NCBI RefSeq assembly: GCF_025143825.1
Contig: NZ_CP083560.1
Location: 806,001-870,000, forward strand
DNA length: 64,000 bases
Source of the DNA: Sulfitobacter sp. S223
GTDB taxonomy: Bacteria > Pseudomonadota > Alphaproteobacteria > Rhodobacterales > Rhodobacteraceae
Reading direction: 5' to 3'
The notes under the pieces were generated by a model. It did no database searches, was not told the origin of the DNA, and saw only the letters and a program-made list of their open reading frames with translations. The position numbers and the translations under genes were made by a program. Numbering within the stretch: position 1 is the stretch's first letter; each line of letters opens with the position of its first letter. Of this stretch, positions 45,206 to 53,831 are shown piece by piece.

Positions 45206-46398
45206 TATGCGTCCCCTTTCAGAGTGATATGGGCCATGATCTGACCGTGATCGGAGGCGAGTTTGTTGTAGGGTGCTTCAGCGTGGCTGCCATCCGTCAG
45301 ATGGTCATTGAGCACGCTGAAATAGGTCATTTCGCCGATGGAATCGCTGCTTTCGGGCAAGAAGTGGCGTGACATGTAAATCTGGTCGATGCTTTCATAC
45401 ACGCCACCGAAGGCGGTGGTGAAAACCATGTCGCGTAGCGATTTGCGCACGAACAGTTTTTCCGCCGAATGCAGACGCACGGATTGAATGTCTTCGGTGA
45501 TCTGCACGGACTCCTCGTCGGAATACCGATCTGCTGCGTGTTGGGCATCATGGCGCAGCATCCACGCATAGTTCTTGAACGGTATCTCGCCGGAAATGAT
45601 CTCAGAACTGACAGCATTCTGTGCATCGTTCAGATCGCCCAGAACAATGACGGGATTGCCTGATTGCAGTTCCTGCACAATCGCGCCGCGTAGAACCCAT
45701 GCTTCTGCCATGCGCCGCATTGCTGCACGGGCCGATCCCAGCGCGCGACCCACCGGATCATAGTCGGTGAGATCGGCCTCTGGTGCGGGGGCACCGTTCG
45801 CGGGGCGGATGAATTCGCCTAGTTTCGATTTCAGGTGGCAGTTGAAGACCGTGATTACCTGATCTCCGACCGGTATGCGTACCTTAAGGATGGGGCGGCT
45901 TAGACGAGAGATGCGGAAAAATCCGCCGTCCTCACCATCATCTGAAAATGGTATATCCAAAGGGCGTCCAAGATCCTGAATGATCTCCGGATCTTCGGCA
46001 AAGCCAAAGCGCGACAGCACCGCGAGCCCGGGACGCCGTTCGCCCGGCGCACCGTCATTCATATTGGGGGCAAACACGATCTCGGCGTCACGGTAGCTGC
46101 CATAGGCAAGCTTCGTAAATATCGCGCGTTTGCGATAGCGTTTGGTGCCATCCGGCAGGGAAAAGTCATTGTGGGCAGCACCGTAGGTATCTGCCAAGCC
46201 TATGACATCACGAAGGGCTTCTTCATCAAAGATTTCCTGAAAGCCGATGATATCGGCGTCCAATGTGACCATTTGGTCTGCCAGCCAGTCGCGCTTCCAT
46301 GCGTATTCCTCAGGCGTATAGGACTGGAAGCGGTAATATTCACTGTTCGGACCGATCAGGTTCTTTGCGTTAAAGCTGGAGAGCGTAAAATCCGTCAT
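45205..46398 (-). CDS. Endonuclease/exonuclease/phosphatase family protein
   Basis: 397 residues of the EEP fold, with IIGFQEIFDE (metal ligand Glu), FNCHLKSK, VLGDLNDAQ (Asp and Asn) and the C-terminal SDHGQIM. Could act as a nuclease or phosphodiesterase; without a signal peptide it is cytoplasmic. The start overlaps the preceding dehydratase stop (ATGA) and its stop overlaps the pcaD start. Its place inside a catabolic series is unexplained. Confidence 0.82.
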   Translation of the reverse strand: MTDFTLSSFNAKNLIGPNSEYYRFQSYTPEEYAWKRDWLADQMVTLDADIIGFQEIFDEEALRDVIGLADTYGAAHNDFSLPDGTKRYRKRAIFTKLAYGSYRDAEIVFAPNMNDGAPGERRPGLAVLSRFGFAEDPEIIQDLGRPLDIPFSDDGEDGGFFRISRLSRPILKVRIPVGDQVITVFNCHLKSKLGEFIRPANGAPAPEADLTDYDPVGRALGSARAAMRRMAEAWVLRGAIVQELQSGNPVIVLGDLNDAQNAVSSEIISGEIPFKNYAWMLRHDAQHAADRYSDEESVQITEDIQSVRLHSAEKLFVRKSLRDMVFTTAFGGVYESIDQIYMSRHFLPESSDSIGEMTYFSVLNDHLTDGSHAEAPYNKLASDHGQIMAHITLKGDA

Positions 46399-47363
46399 AA
46401 ACGTTCCAGCGCGCGGGCAAACATGGCCGGATCGACGTTGCCACCCGAGATGGTGACGATCACGTCCTCACTCTCAATCTCGTCCTTGCGCGAAAGTGCT
46501 GCGGCAAGCGCGGCGGCGCCCCCCGGTTCCGCCACCACCTTGAGCCGCAAGAACGCCTGCGCCATGGCATCAAGGACTTCATCTTCTGACACTACCAGAC
46601 CGGGGCCGCACAGGCGGTGCAGATGCGGCCATGTCAGGTCACCTGCCTGGGGGGTAATGATCGCATCACATATGTTGCCGGATAGGGACGGGTTGCGTTC
46701 GATCTTGCCTGCGCGCAGGGAGCGGGCCACATCGTCAAAACCCGCAGGTTCCGCCGGACGTACCCGCAGGGTCGGGGCATCAGCCTCTAACGCGAGGGCG
46801 ATACCAGAGGTCAGCCCGCCGCCGCCGCAGCAGACGATAACGTCAGCGTTTTTGATACCCAGTGCATTGGCGTCTTCGGCGATTTCCAGACCACAGGTCC
46901 CCTGACCGGCAATCACTTGTGGATCATCGAAAGGTTTGACAAGCGTTAGACCTCTCTCTTCGCTCAGGCGCGCACCGATCTCGTCACGGGATTCTGTTGT
47001 GCGGTCGTATAGGACCACTTCGGCGCCATATGCTTTTGTGTTGGCGATTTTAAGCGCTGGTGCATCGGACGGCATTATAATCACCGCATTGGTGCCGTGC
47101 ATCTTGGCAGCCAGCGCAACACCCTGCGCATGGTTGCCAGAAGAAAAAGCGATCACGCCACGCGCACGGGTCTTTTCATCCATCGCAGACAGGGCGCTAT
47201 AGGCACCACGGAATTTGAAGCTGCCAGTGTGTTGCAGACATTCGGGTTTGACCCAGACACGGCGACCCGCGATAGCGTCAAGAAAGCGTGAGGTAAGCAG
47301 AGGCGTGCGCTGGGCAAACCCGTCGATGCGTTTCGCGGCAGCGCGGATCATGTCGATGTTCAT
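46395..47363 (-). CDS. PLP-dependent threonine/serine dehydratase family enzyme
   Basis: 322 residues of the fold-type II PLP enzymes: lysine K50 in TGSFKFRGA, the SSGNHAQG substrate loop, GGGGLTSG phosphate site and SGGN near the end. Closest in length to serine racemases and threonine dehydratases without the regulatory ACT domain. The substrate could be threonine, serine or a 3-hydroxy amino acid such as 3-hydroxyaspartate. Overlaps the alpha/beta hydrolase stop by four bases (ATGA). Confidence 0.82.
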   Translation of the reverse strand: MNIDMIRAAAKRIDGFAQRTPLLTSRFLDAIAGRRVWVKPECLQHTGSFKFRGAYSALSAMDEKTRARGVIAFSSGNHAQGVALAAKMHGTNAVIIMPSDAPALKIANTKAYGAEVVLYDRTTESRDEIGARLSEERGLTLVKPFDDPQVIAGQGTCGLEIAEDANALGIKNADVIVCCGGGGLTSGIALALEADAPTLRVRPAEPAGFDDVARSLRAGKIERNPSLSGNICDAIITPQAGDLTWPHLHRLCGPGLVVSEDEVLDAMAQAFLRLKVVAEPGGAAALAAALSRKDEIESEDVIVTISGGNVDPAMFARALERL

Positions 47364-48184
47364 CGGATAGTCTCGATCCATTTATGCAGGGCGGCGACGG
47401 CCTCTGGTTCATCCAGAAACGGAATATGGCCACGATCGGGCACGCGGCCCAAGATCATGTCGGGTCGGCGTTCTTGCATCTCCGCTACCGTTTCTTCGGT
47501 CAGCAGGTTTGAATTCAAGCCCCAGATCAGTGCCAGCGGTAGGTCTGTCAGCGCGTCAAAGAATGGCCACAGGTCCGGCATCATCTTTTCGCCAGCGGCT
47601 AGAACGGCATCGCGCAGATGCTTGTCATAAGTGATGTGCAAGCCTTCTGCATCCTGAGTGTAGTGCTTTTGCGCTTCCTCCAGCCAACGGCCTTCTGGCA
47701 CGTTGCTGAATTCGGGAAAGGCGCGGGCCATGGCCTCGGCGGCTTCTTCATGTGTCTTGGCGGCAGGGTTGCGCCCGATGTAGTTCTTGATGGTCTCCAT
47801 TCCCGTAGGCGCAATCACGGGCCCGACATCATTCAGCGCCACGCCCAGCAGGCGTTGCTTTGCGCCCATTGCCAGCCCCATCGCGTTGAGCCCACCGCGC
47901 GAGGTGCCAAGGATCGCTACTTTTTCCAAGCCAAGGTGGTCAAGCAATTCTGTCACATCGCGGCATTCCACCGGCAAAGTGTAATTCGTCCATTCGGGAT
48001 CGAAATCAGAGCGCCCACGGCCGCGGTAGTCCAGCTTGATCAGCCGGTGCTCCGCTAGATGCGGTGTGACATAGTCAAAGTCAGCGGTGGTGCGGGTAAG
48101 GCCTGCAAGGCACAGGATCGGCAGGCCGGCACCTTCATCGGTATAGTAAAGCGACAGGCCATCGGAACTGGTAAATGTCGCCAT
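47360..48184 (-). CDS. Alpha/beta hydrolase
   Basis: 274 residues. Nucleophile Ser95 in ILGTSRGG and catalytic His in VPDRGHIPFLDEP. Overall related to the same superfamily as pcaD but diverged, substrate unknown. The start shares one base with the HAD gene stop and the stop overlaps the next gene, so translation is coupled through the series. Confidence 0.8.
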   Translation of the reverse strand: MATFTSSDGLSLYYTDEGAGLPILCLAGLTRTTADFDYVTPHLAEHRLIKLDYRGRGRSDFDPEWTNYTLPVECRDVTELLDHLGLEKVAILGTSRGGLNAMGLAMGAKQRLLGVALNDVGPVIAPTGMETIKNYIGRNPAAKTHEEAAEAMARAFPEFSNVPEGRWLEEAQKHYTQDAEGLHITYDKHLRDAVLAAGEKMMPDLWPFFDALTDLPLALIWGLNSNLLTEETVAEMQERRPDMILGRVPDRGHIPFLDEPEAVAALHKWIETIR

Positions 48185-48870
48185 CACACACCAGCCAATG
48201 CCGGAATGCCGGTCAGATCAGTGAGCATATGTGCAGGTGTCCACGGAAGCCGGTCGACAGGATCGCCTGCGCGGTTTACCCAAGCTGTGGTAAATCCATA
48301 GCCGGTTGCCGCGCCCGCATCCCAACCGTTTGACGATACAAACAGCACTTCGTCTTTGGCACAGCCGAAGGTCTGACCGACCAGATCATAAATCCGCGCG
48401 TCAGGTTTGAATATGCCAACACTCTCAACCGACAAAAGTGCATCCAGCGCGCCATCTATACCTGCGCTGTCTACAGCGCCGCGCAGCATCGCAGGAGATC
48501 CGTTCGAAAGGATGCCGGTGTTCAAACCCGCCGCCTTGAGAGTTTGCAGCATGGCTGGCACCTCCGCATAGGCGCCAAGCTCCCAATAGAGTTGCAACAG
48601 GCGTTCGCGCAGCGCCGCATCGCCCCCGTGGCCGGTTTTCTCCAGAGCCCAATCCAGACCTTCCTGAGTGACTTGCCAGAAATCACAATGCGCGTTTGTG
48701 ATGGCGCGCAGCCAGCTGTATTGAAGCTGTTTGAGACGCCAGTGTTCGGCCAAGGCGGGCCAGTCGTCTTTGATGGCGGAAAAGTCAGGCTCTGATGCGG
48801 CTTGCCGTGCGGCGGCTGCCACATCGAAAAGCGTGCCGTAGGCGTCAAAGATGCAGGTGGTGATGGGCAT
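48184..48870 (-). CDS. HAD-superfamily, (S)-2-haloacid dehalogenase type
   Basis: 228 residues. The nucleophile D9 in FDAYGTLFD, LSNGSP, FKPDARIY and VSSNGWDAG are the four HAD motifs; the SSNGWD motif is that of L-2-haloacid dehalogenases. It could hydrolyse 2-haloalkanoates to 2-hydroxy acids, though many homologues act on other small acids. ATG follows GGAGC. It leads the minus-strand series down to the MFS gene and is divergent from the FKBP gene. Confidence 0.8.
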   Translation of the reverse strand: MPITTCIFDAYGTLFDVAAAARQAASEPDFSAIKDDWPALAEHWRLKQLQYSWLRAITNAHCDFWQVTQEGLDWALEKTGHGGDAALRERLLQLYWELGAYAEVPAMLQTLKAAGLNTGILSNGSPAMLRGAVDSAGIDGALDALLSVESVGIFKPDARIYDLVGQTFGCAKDEVLFVSSNGWDAGAATGYGFTTAWVNRAGDPVDRLPWTPAHMLTDLTGIPALAGV

Positions 48871-49050
48871 AGGGGCTCCGCACGGTTTGGGGTTATTTGT
48901 CTGCACAGTGGCATGGGGCAGGCATGTGGAAAAGGGTGAAAAGGGGGTTGTGGTTTTGTGCGTGGCTTGAAAAGGTATGGCCATCTTTCGGAGCACCTGC
49001 GCAGATACGCGGCCTCCGCCACATTTTCCCTATCAGACTGGAGACAACAC

Positions 49051-49485
49051 ATGGCCGAAGTTAAGGCAGGCGACACTGTACATTTGCACTATACTGGTAC
49101 GCTACTGGATGGGACGACTTTTGACAGCTCGGAAGGGCGCGACCCTTTGCAGTTTACTGTGGGTTCCGGCCAGATCATCCCGGGTCTGGACGTAGCGATC
49201 CCCGGCATGCAGGTGGGTGACAAGAAAGTAGTCAGCATCGGTGCGGATGATGCTTACGGTCAGGTGAACCCTGACATGCGTCAGGCTGTGCCGCGCGAAG
49301 GCATCCCGGCGGAAATTCCACTGGAAGTCGGCCTGCAGCTGCAGATGCAAACACCGGACGGTCAGGCTATGCCGGTGACTGTGGTTGAAGTGGATGAGGC
49401 GACAGTTACGCTGGACGCAAATCATCCGCTGGCAGGCAAAGATTTGCAGTTTGATATCGAACTGGTGAAAATCGACGCCGTTTGA
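49051..49485 (+). CDS. FKBP-type peptidyl-prolyl isomerase, SlyD-like
   Basis: 144 residues. FKBP core (VHLHYTGTLLDGTTFDSS, PGLDVAIPGMQVG) interrupted by an insert-in-flap domain (DAYGQVNPDMRQAVPREG), the SlyD layout with chaperone activity. The metal-binding His/Cys-rich tail of E. coli SlyD is missing. Catalyses proline isomerisation in the cytoplasm. Start at MAEVKAG after GGAGA. A terminator with a repeat copy follows. Confidence 0.88.
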   Translation: MAEVKAGDTVHLHYTGTLLDGTTFDSSEGRDPLQFTVGSGQIIPGLDVAIPGMQVGDKKVVSIGADDAYGQVNPDMRQAVPREGIPAEIPLEVGLQLQMQTPDGQAMPVTVVEVDEATVTLDANHPLAGKDLQFDIELVKIDAV

Positions 49486-49500
49486 GGAATTGGCCGGGTA

Positions 49501-49566
49501 GGGGGCGCTGCCCCCGCCCGTGCCGAAGGCACAGGCCCCCCGGGATATTTTCAGCCAAAAGAAATA
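49501..49566 (+). repeat. Intergenic repeat, copy 1 (hairpins + GGGATATTTT..GCCAAAAGAAA)
   Basis: Two hairpins, GGGGGC/GCCCCC (49501-49515) and GTGCC/GGCAC (49520-49532), are followed by CCGGGATATTTTCAGCCAAAAGAAAT. The same kind of element occurs after fabI at 55898-55966, on the same strand and also just downstream of a plus-strand gene. It follows the FKBP stop and precedes a separate terminator. Confidence 0.7.
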
Positions 49567-49570
49567 GGAT

Positions 49571-49600
49571 GCCGTCCAGAGTTCTGGGCGGCATTTTTTT
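49571..49600 (+). terminator. Terminator after the FKBP gene
   Basis: GCCGTCCAG/CTGGGCGGC nine-base stem with one G-T pair, then seven T, ending two bases before the convergent dioxygenase stop. Confidence 0.85.
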
Positions 49601-49601
49601 C

Positions 49602-50399
49602 TTACGGGCGCCGTAGCAGGATTGGGAACCAGTCCTCTCGGAGAGTCTGGCCTTGCGTCATGTTGTGACCCGGAAATGGCGGCGAAGTAGGCCCGGGGCG
49701 TTGTGTGTAGCGTGCATCATCGCCAAGCAAGCGTAGCGAAAATGCGCGGCGGCGGCTTTGCGAAGAGTTGCCGCGGGCGCCATGCAGTATTCCATAGTTG
49801 AAGGCGACAGCATCACCGGGCGCCATGTGCCATTCGCGGATGTCCATATCTTCGGCATCCGGGTCTGGAACCGGCATATAGGGGGCCGGATCGAAGAAAG
49901 GTTCATTCTTGGCCCAGCGGGTGGGAAGAACGGGTTTTTCCCACATATGTGAGCCTGCCACGCAGCGCAGTGTTGCATCTGTCACAGGATCGAGCGGGGA
50001 CCAGAAGCTGACGGTTTGGCGTCCTTCGACAAAGTAGTAGGGACCGTCCTGATGCCACGGCGTTGCCATGGAGGTCCCCGGTTCTTTGACCAGAACATGA
50101 TCATGAAAGAGTTGCACGCTGTTGGAGCCCATCAAGTCGGCTGCCACCTCGGCTGCCGCTGAGGTCTGGATCACTTCTTGGAATTCGGGGATGCGCTGCC
50201 AGTTGCAATAGTCGTCGAAAAAACGGCCGGTCTCACCTGCTTTGTCGTTATTGGAGGCGTAGGGGCCGGGTTTTGCGATGTTGCGTTCGACCCCTGCGCG
50301 CAGGGTCTCAACGTGATCTGCAAATAATCCGCGGATGATCACGACGCCATCCCGTTGATAGGTGTCGATGCAGTTTTGCGTCACCAACGGGTGGGGCAT
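49602..50399 (-). CDS. Phytanoyl-CoA dioxygenase (PhyH) family protein
   Basis: 265 residues, Fe(II)/2-oxoglutarate oxygenase fold: the metal HxD in TPWHQDGPY (H116, D118), the distal His206 in GILHGARGN and a following Arg that could bind 2-oxoglutarate. The substrate is unknown; the family includes enzymes for compatible-solute and lipid hydroxylation. The start overlaps the irr stop by one base, so this iron enzyme is translated together with an iron-responsive regulator. Confidence 0.83.
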   Translation of the reverse strand: MPHPLVTQNCIDTYQRDGVVIIRGLFADHVETLRAGVERNIAKPGPYASNNDKAGETGRFFDDYCNWQRIPEFQEVIQTSAAAEVAADLMGSNSVQLFHDHVLVKEPGTSMATPWHQDGPYYFVEGRQTVSFWSPLDPVTDATLRCVAGSHMWEKPVLPTRWAKNEPFFDPAPYMPVPDPDAEDMDIREWHMAPGDAVAFNYGILHGARGNSSQSRRRAFSLRLLGDDARYTQRPGPTSPPFPGHNMTQGQTLREDWFPILLRRP

Positions 50400-50818
50400 C
50401 AGGCTTTTTTGCGCAGGCGGATCACGACGTCCACGCTTGCGATCTCGGCACCTTCTGGCGCGTCCGGCAGCTGCGCGATCACCAGTTGGTCGGAAGGAGC
50501 ATCAGTCAGGCGTGCTTCGTCTTCCCAAAAGAAGTGCGGATGATCGTGTGTGTTCGTGTCAAAATAGCTACGAGAACCGTCTACGGTTACTTCTTGCAGC
50601 AGGCCCGCATCGCAGAAGGCACGCAACGTGTTGTAAACCGTCGCAAGCGAGACGCTGTCCGCACCATCTTTGGCGGCTTCAAAAAGGCTCTCTGCTGTTA
50701 CATGGCGGTGCTGGCCATCGCCGACCAGAAGAGACGCCAGTGTCAAACGCTGGCGCGTCGGGCGCAACCCTGCGGTCGCAAGCCATTTGGTTCCGGTTTC
50801 CAGATGGGTATCAGACAT
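50399..50818 (-). CDS. irr: Irr, Fur-family iron response regulator
   Basis: 139 residues with a Fur winged-helix domain (SLATVYNTLRAF) and the histidine-rich HDHPHFFWEDE at about 91-101, characteristic of alphaproteobacterial Irr. Senses heme/iron state and represses or activates iron genes. No clear heme-regulatory Cys-Pro is seen. It is divergent from fabA, an arrangement common in alphaproteobacteria, and co-translated with the dioxygenase gene. Confidence 0.9.
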   Translation of the reverse strand: MSDTHLETGTKWLATAGLRPTRQRLTLASLLVGDGQHRHVTAESLFEAAKDGADSVSLATVYNTLRAFCDAGLLQEVTVDGSRSYFDTNTHDHPHFFWEDEARLTDAPSDQLVIAQLPDAPEGAEIASVDVVIRLRKKA

Positions 50819-51035
50819 GTCGGACCTCTTTGCGGACTACCATCTAATATAGGGGGCGATGGCTCTGATTTTCAATTGCAAATGCAGCGATAGATGGCGG
50901 GAGTGCCGGGTTCGGCGCGAAAACAGCAGCTTTGGGACTGGTCATGTGTCTAATGGGACGCGGTGCGCCCTTGCAGCTTGGCTGGGCAGAGTGTTACTTG
51001 GGCCCCATTACAAAGATGCGCAGGAGAGCAACCCG

Positions 51036-51545
51036 ATGGCAGATTACCCCACCAGCTTTGACAAAGAAGACCTGCTGAAATGCGCACGTGGCGAATTGTT
51101 CGGCCCCGGCAATGCGCAATTGCCGGCACCTCCCATGTTGATGATGGACCGTATTACCGAAGTTTCGGCGGATGGCGGTGCACATGGCAAGGGCCACATC
51201 GTGGCCGAGTTCGATATCAATCCGGATTTGTGGTTCTTTGAGTGCCATTTTCCTGGCAATCCGATCATGCCCGGCTGTCTTGGCCTTGACGGTTTGTGGC
51301 AGTTGACGGGGTTCAACCTTGGCTGGCGCGGCTGGCTCGGGCGTGGCTATGCGCTGGGCGTAGGCGAGGTGAAGCTCACCGGTATGGTCCGCCCTGATCG
51401 CAAAATGCTGACCTACAAAATCGACTTCACCAAAGCAATCCAGACGCGCCGCCTCACCATGGGTGTTGCTGACGGCATCGTCGAGGCAGACGGCGAAGTC
51501 ATTTATCAGGTCAAGGACATGAAGGTCGCTTTGTCAGAAAGCTGA
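51036..51545 (+). CDS. fabA: 3-hydroxydecanoyl-ACP dehydratase/isomerase
   Basis: 169 residues. FabA dehydrates and isomerises the C10 intermediate, starting anaerobic-type unsaturated fatty acid synthesis. Catalytic His71 in [16 protein letters not shown] and Asp85 are present. Start at [20 protein letters not shown] after AGGAGAG; the frame is open further upstream. Usually followed directly by fabB; here two opposite-strand genes intervene. Confidence 0.96.
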   Translation: MADYPTSFDKEDLLKCARGELFGPGNAQLPAPPMLMMDRITEVSADGGAHGKGHIVAEFDINPDLWFFECHFPGNPIMPGCLGLDGLWQLTGFNLGWRGWLGRGYALGVGEVKLTGMVRPDRKMLTYKIDFTKAIQTRRLTMGVADGIVEADGEVIYQVKDMKVALSES

Positions 51546-51553
51546 TATGAAAA

Positions 51554-51604
51554 TGCCCTGCTCCGGTCCGGTATGCCATTAAGGCAACGGGACTGGGCAG
51601 GGCA
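51554..51604. other. Long inverted repeat after fabA
   Basis: TGCCCTGC (51554-51561) pairs with GCAGGGCA (51597-51604), with a large, partly paired loop and no T-run. Separates fabA from the convergent SDR gene. A weak terminator is possible. Confidence 0.4.
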
Positions 51605-51625
51605 CATTCTAGGGCAAAACGCGCT

Positions 51626-52228
51626 TTAGGCTGATTGCATGTCCTGCGCTTTGCCATCGTGGGTGCCGTTTACAGCTGCATCGGCCAAGACGTATGCAAC
51701 GTCTGCGCGGCGCGCTTGCGCAGATTTATCCACGTCAGACCCCAACTTGATGCTGTCCGATCGGTCTCCGTCCGTCAGCGCAACCGGGCGCAGGATGGAG
51801 TAGGTCATCCCGGACGCCTTCAAATGTTCATCGGCGGCGTGCTTTGCCTCAAGGTAATGGGCAAGATCACCTTTGGGGTTTGAATTGTCTGCCCCGACAG
51901 AGCTGAGCATGACAAAGCGTTTTACGCCCGACTTTGCTGCGATATCGATCAAGCGTTTTGCGCCTTCACGGTCCACTTTATCTGTCATCTCTGGCCCTGT
52001 GCTTCCACCCGAGCCTGCCGCAAACACGACGACATCCGCATCCGCACATACATCACCGTCTAGATCGGTCAAATCGCCGACCCGCGTGGTAACGCCCTCT
52101 GGAAGGACGCTGGTATCAGAGCTTTCGCGCACAAGTGCCAAGGGAGTTTGGCCCATCTCCTTGATCTGCGCAACAAGCTGGCTTCCGGTTTTGCCGGTTG
52201 AACCGGCGACAAGTACATTCATAGCCAT
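51626..52228 (-). CDS. NAD(P)-binding SDR-like protein (NmrA/UDP-sugar epimerase-like)
   Basis: 200 residues with a Rossmann fold: LVAGSTGKTGSQLV at the N-terminus is the NAD(P) glycine motif, and MLSSVGAD follows. The Tyr-x3-Lys site is partially recognisable (HYLEAKHAADEHL). The substrate is unknown. AGGAG precedes ATG GCT ATG. Probably transcribed with the aldehyde dehydrogenase gene upstream. Confidence 0.78.
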   Translation of the reverse strand: MAMNVLVAGSTGKTGSQLVAQIKEMGQTPLALVRESSDTSVLPEGVTTRVGDLTDLDGDVCADADVVVFAAGSGGSTGPEMTDKVDREGAKRLIDIAAKSGVKRFVMLSSVGADNSNPKGDLAHYLEAKHAADEHLKASGMTYSILRPVALTDGDRSDSIKLGSDVDKSAQARRADVAYVLADAAVNGTHDGKAQDMQSA

Positions 52229-52253
52229 GGTGTTATTCTCCTATAGGATTCGA

Positions 52254-52278
52254 GGGCGCACATAATCAACGTGCGCCC
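52254..52278. other. Hairpin between aldehyde dehydrogenase and SDR genes
   Basis: GGGCGCAC/GTGCGCCC perfect eight-base stem over nine bases. In the direction of transcription (minus) no T-run follows. Confidence 0.4.
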
Positions 52279-52302
52279 TTATTCTTCTGAACTTTCCGCT
52301 GC

Positions 52303-53682
52303 TTATGACGGCAGGAACACTGCCTTGGCGTTCACAAACTCTTTCATGCCGAAACCGCCATGTTCACGGCCATAGCCAGAATCCTTGACGCCACCAAAGG
52401 GCATGTTTGGATCTGCCGCGCCGAAAGAGTTGATGCGGATCATGCCTGTGTCGAAATGAACCCGTGCAAGTTCAATCGCGCGCTCTTCGTTTTGCGAGAA
52501 GATCCCGCCGCCCAGACCGTAGCGACTATCGTTTGCAATGCGCATGGCGTCTTCATCGTCTTTGGCACGAATTACCGCTGCAACCGGCCCGAAGATTTCG
52601 TCATCATATGCAGGCATGCCGGGGGTCACATCGCCCAGAACTGTCGCGGGGTAATAGGCACCGGTACGGTCAGGTACTTCGCCACCACAGAGCACTTTGG
52701 CACCGTTGGCTACACTTTTTTCGACCTGATCACGGACGGTTTCAAGCTGTTCCGTGCTCGATAGTGGTCCCAGTTTCGTTTCATCATCCATTGGGTCGCC
52801 CATCGGAATCTTTGACATTTGTGCAACGTAGGCTTCGATGAATGCGTCATATACTTTGTCCGCCACAATAAAGCGTTTAGCTGACACACAGGTCTGACCG
52901 TTATTGTATAGACGGCCCATGACCGAGAATTTAACCGCTGTTTCGATATCAGCGTCCTCAAGCACAAGGTAGGCGTCGTTGGAACCCAGCTCCAGCACAG
53001 TCTTTTTTAATGCTTCGGCAGCTTTGGCGCCGATGTGGCGGCCAGCACCGTCAGATCCTGTCATGGTTACGCCGCGCACCTTTTTGTAGCCAATGAGAGT
53101 GTCGCTTACATCGTGGTTGATAACGATGACTTTAAAGATGTTTTCCGGCAGACCTGCTTCGATGCACAGTTCACGCAGGCGCAGACCGCTGCCTGTGCAG
53201 ATTTCTGCGTGTTTCAGGACGCAGCCATTGCCCGCCATCAGGTTCGCAGCAAGCACGCGTACGGGCTGATAAAGTGGGAAGTTCCAAGGCTGGATTGAAT
53301 AGATCACCCCAACGGGCTGATAAGTGACGATGCCACGCTTCTTGCCGCCAGCGTGTGTGCGCTCTTCGTCCTTCAACGCTTCGGGACCATTTTCTGCTGT
53401 GTATTCAAAGATGCGCGCGCAAAGTTCGACCTCTGTCAGGCCGTCTTTGTAGAGTTTGCCGACCTCTTGGGTCATCAATTTTGCAAGCTCCTCTTTGCTG
53501 TCGCGCAGTTTCTGCGCAATGGCTTTCAGGTGCGTACCGCGTTCTTGGTGACTTAGCAGACGCCAATCCTCAAAAGCGGAGTGACAGGCATCCACGGCGG
53601 CGATGGCTTCTGCCTCGCTCATCTGGGTGTAATGGGCGATGGGTTCGGCGGTAGCGGGATTCATTGTGGTGAACTTGGACAT
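52303..53682 (-). CDS. Succinate-semialdehyde dehydrogenase (Sad/YneI-like aldehyde dehydrogenase)
   Basis: 459 residues, close in length and layout to E. coli Sad. Catalytic Cys265 in [12 protein letters not shown] and Glu231 in LELGSNDAY are present; the usual LELGG is ELGSN, so the Glu is kept. Oxidises an aldehyde, possibly succinate semialdehyde, with NAD(P). Start at MSKFTTMNP (53682) rather than the upstream open frame. Lies between fabA and fabB on the opposite strand. Confidence 0.87.
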   Translation of the reverse strand: MSKFTTMNPATAEPIAHYTQMSEAEAIAAVDACHSAFEDWRLLSHQERGTHLKAIAQKLRDSKEELAKLMTQEVGKLYKDGLTEVELCARIFEYTAENGPEALKDEERTHAGGKKRGIVTYQPVGVIYSIQPWNFPLYQPVRVLAANLMAGNGCVLKHAEICTGSGLRLRELCIEAGLPENIFKVIVINHDVSDTLIGYKKVRGVTMTGSDGAGRHIGAKAAEALKKTVLELGSNDAYLVLEDADIETAVKFSVMGRLYNNGQTCVSAKRFIVADKVYDAFIEAYVAQMSKIPMGDPMDDETKLGPLSSTEQLETVRDQVEKSVANGAKVLCGGEVPDRTGAYYPATVLGDVTPGMPAYDDEIFGPVAAVIRAKDDEDAMRIANDSRYGLGGGIFSQNEERAIELARVHFDTGMIRINSFGAADPNMPFGGVKDSGYGREHGGFGMKEFVNAKAVFLPS

Positions 53683-53831
53683 TTCGGATTCCTTTTCTTG
53701 TTGTCGGGTCAACACGCGGTAAGGCGGGTAAGTTCCGACTGGTCCCCACAGGCGCCAACGCGCTACCCGCTTGCACCTGCGCGCCACGCTGGCCTAAGAA
53801 GGGGCGAGGAATAAATCAGGGAGTGCTGCAT

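Noticed and set aside
50819..51035. Search for an Irr-box (ICE) between irr and fabA
   Set aside because: I saw no TTTAGAA-type inverted repeat; CAATTG at 50874 alone is not enough.
52303..53682. ELGSN in place of ELGG as a sign of an inactive aldehyde dehydrogenase
   Set aside because: The general base Glu231 and the catalytic Cys265 are both present, so activity is expected.
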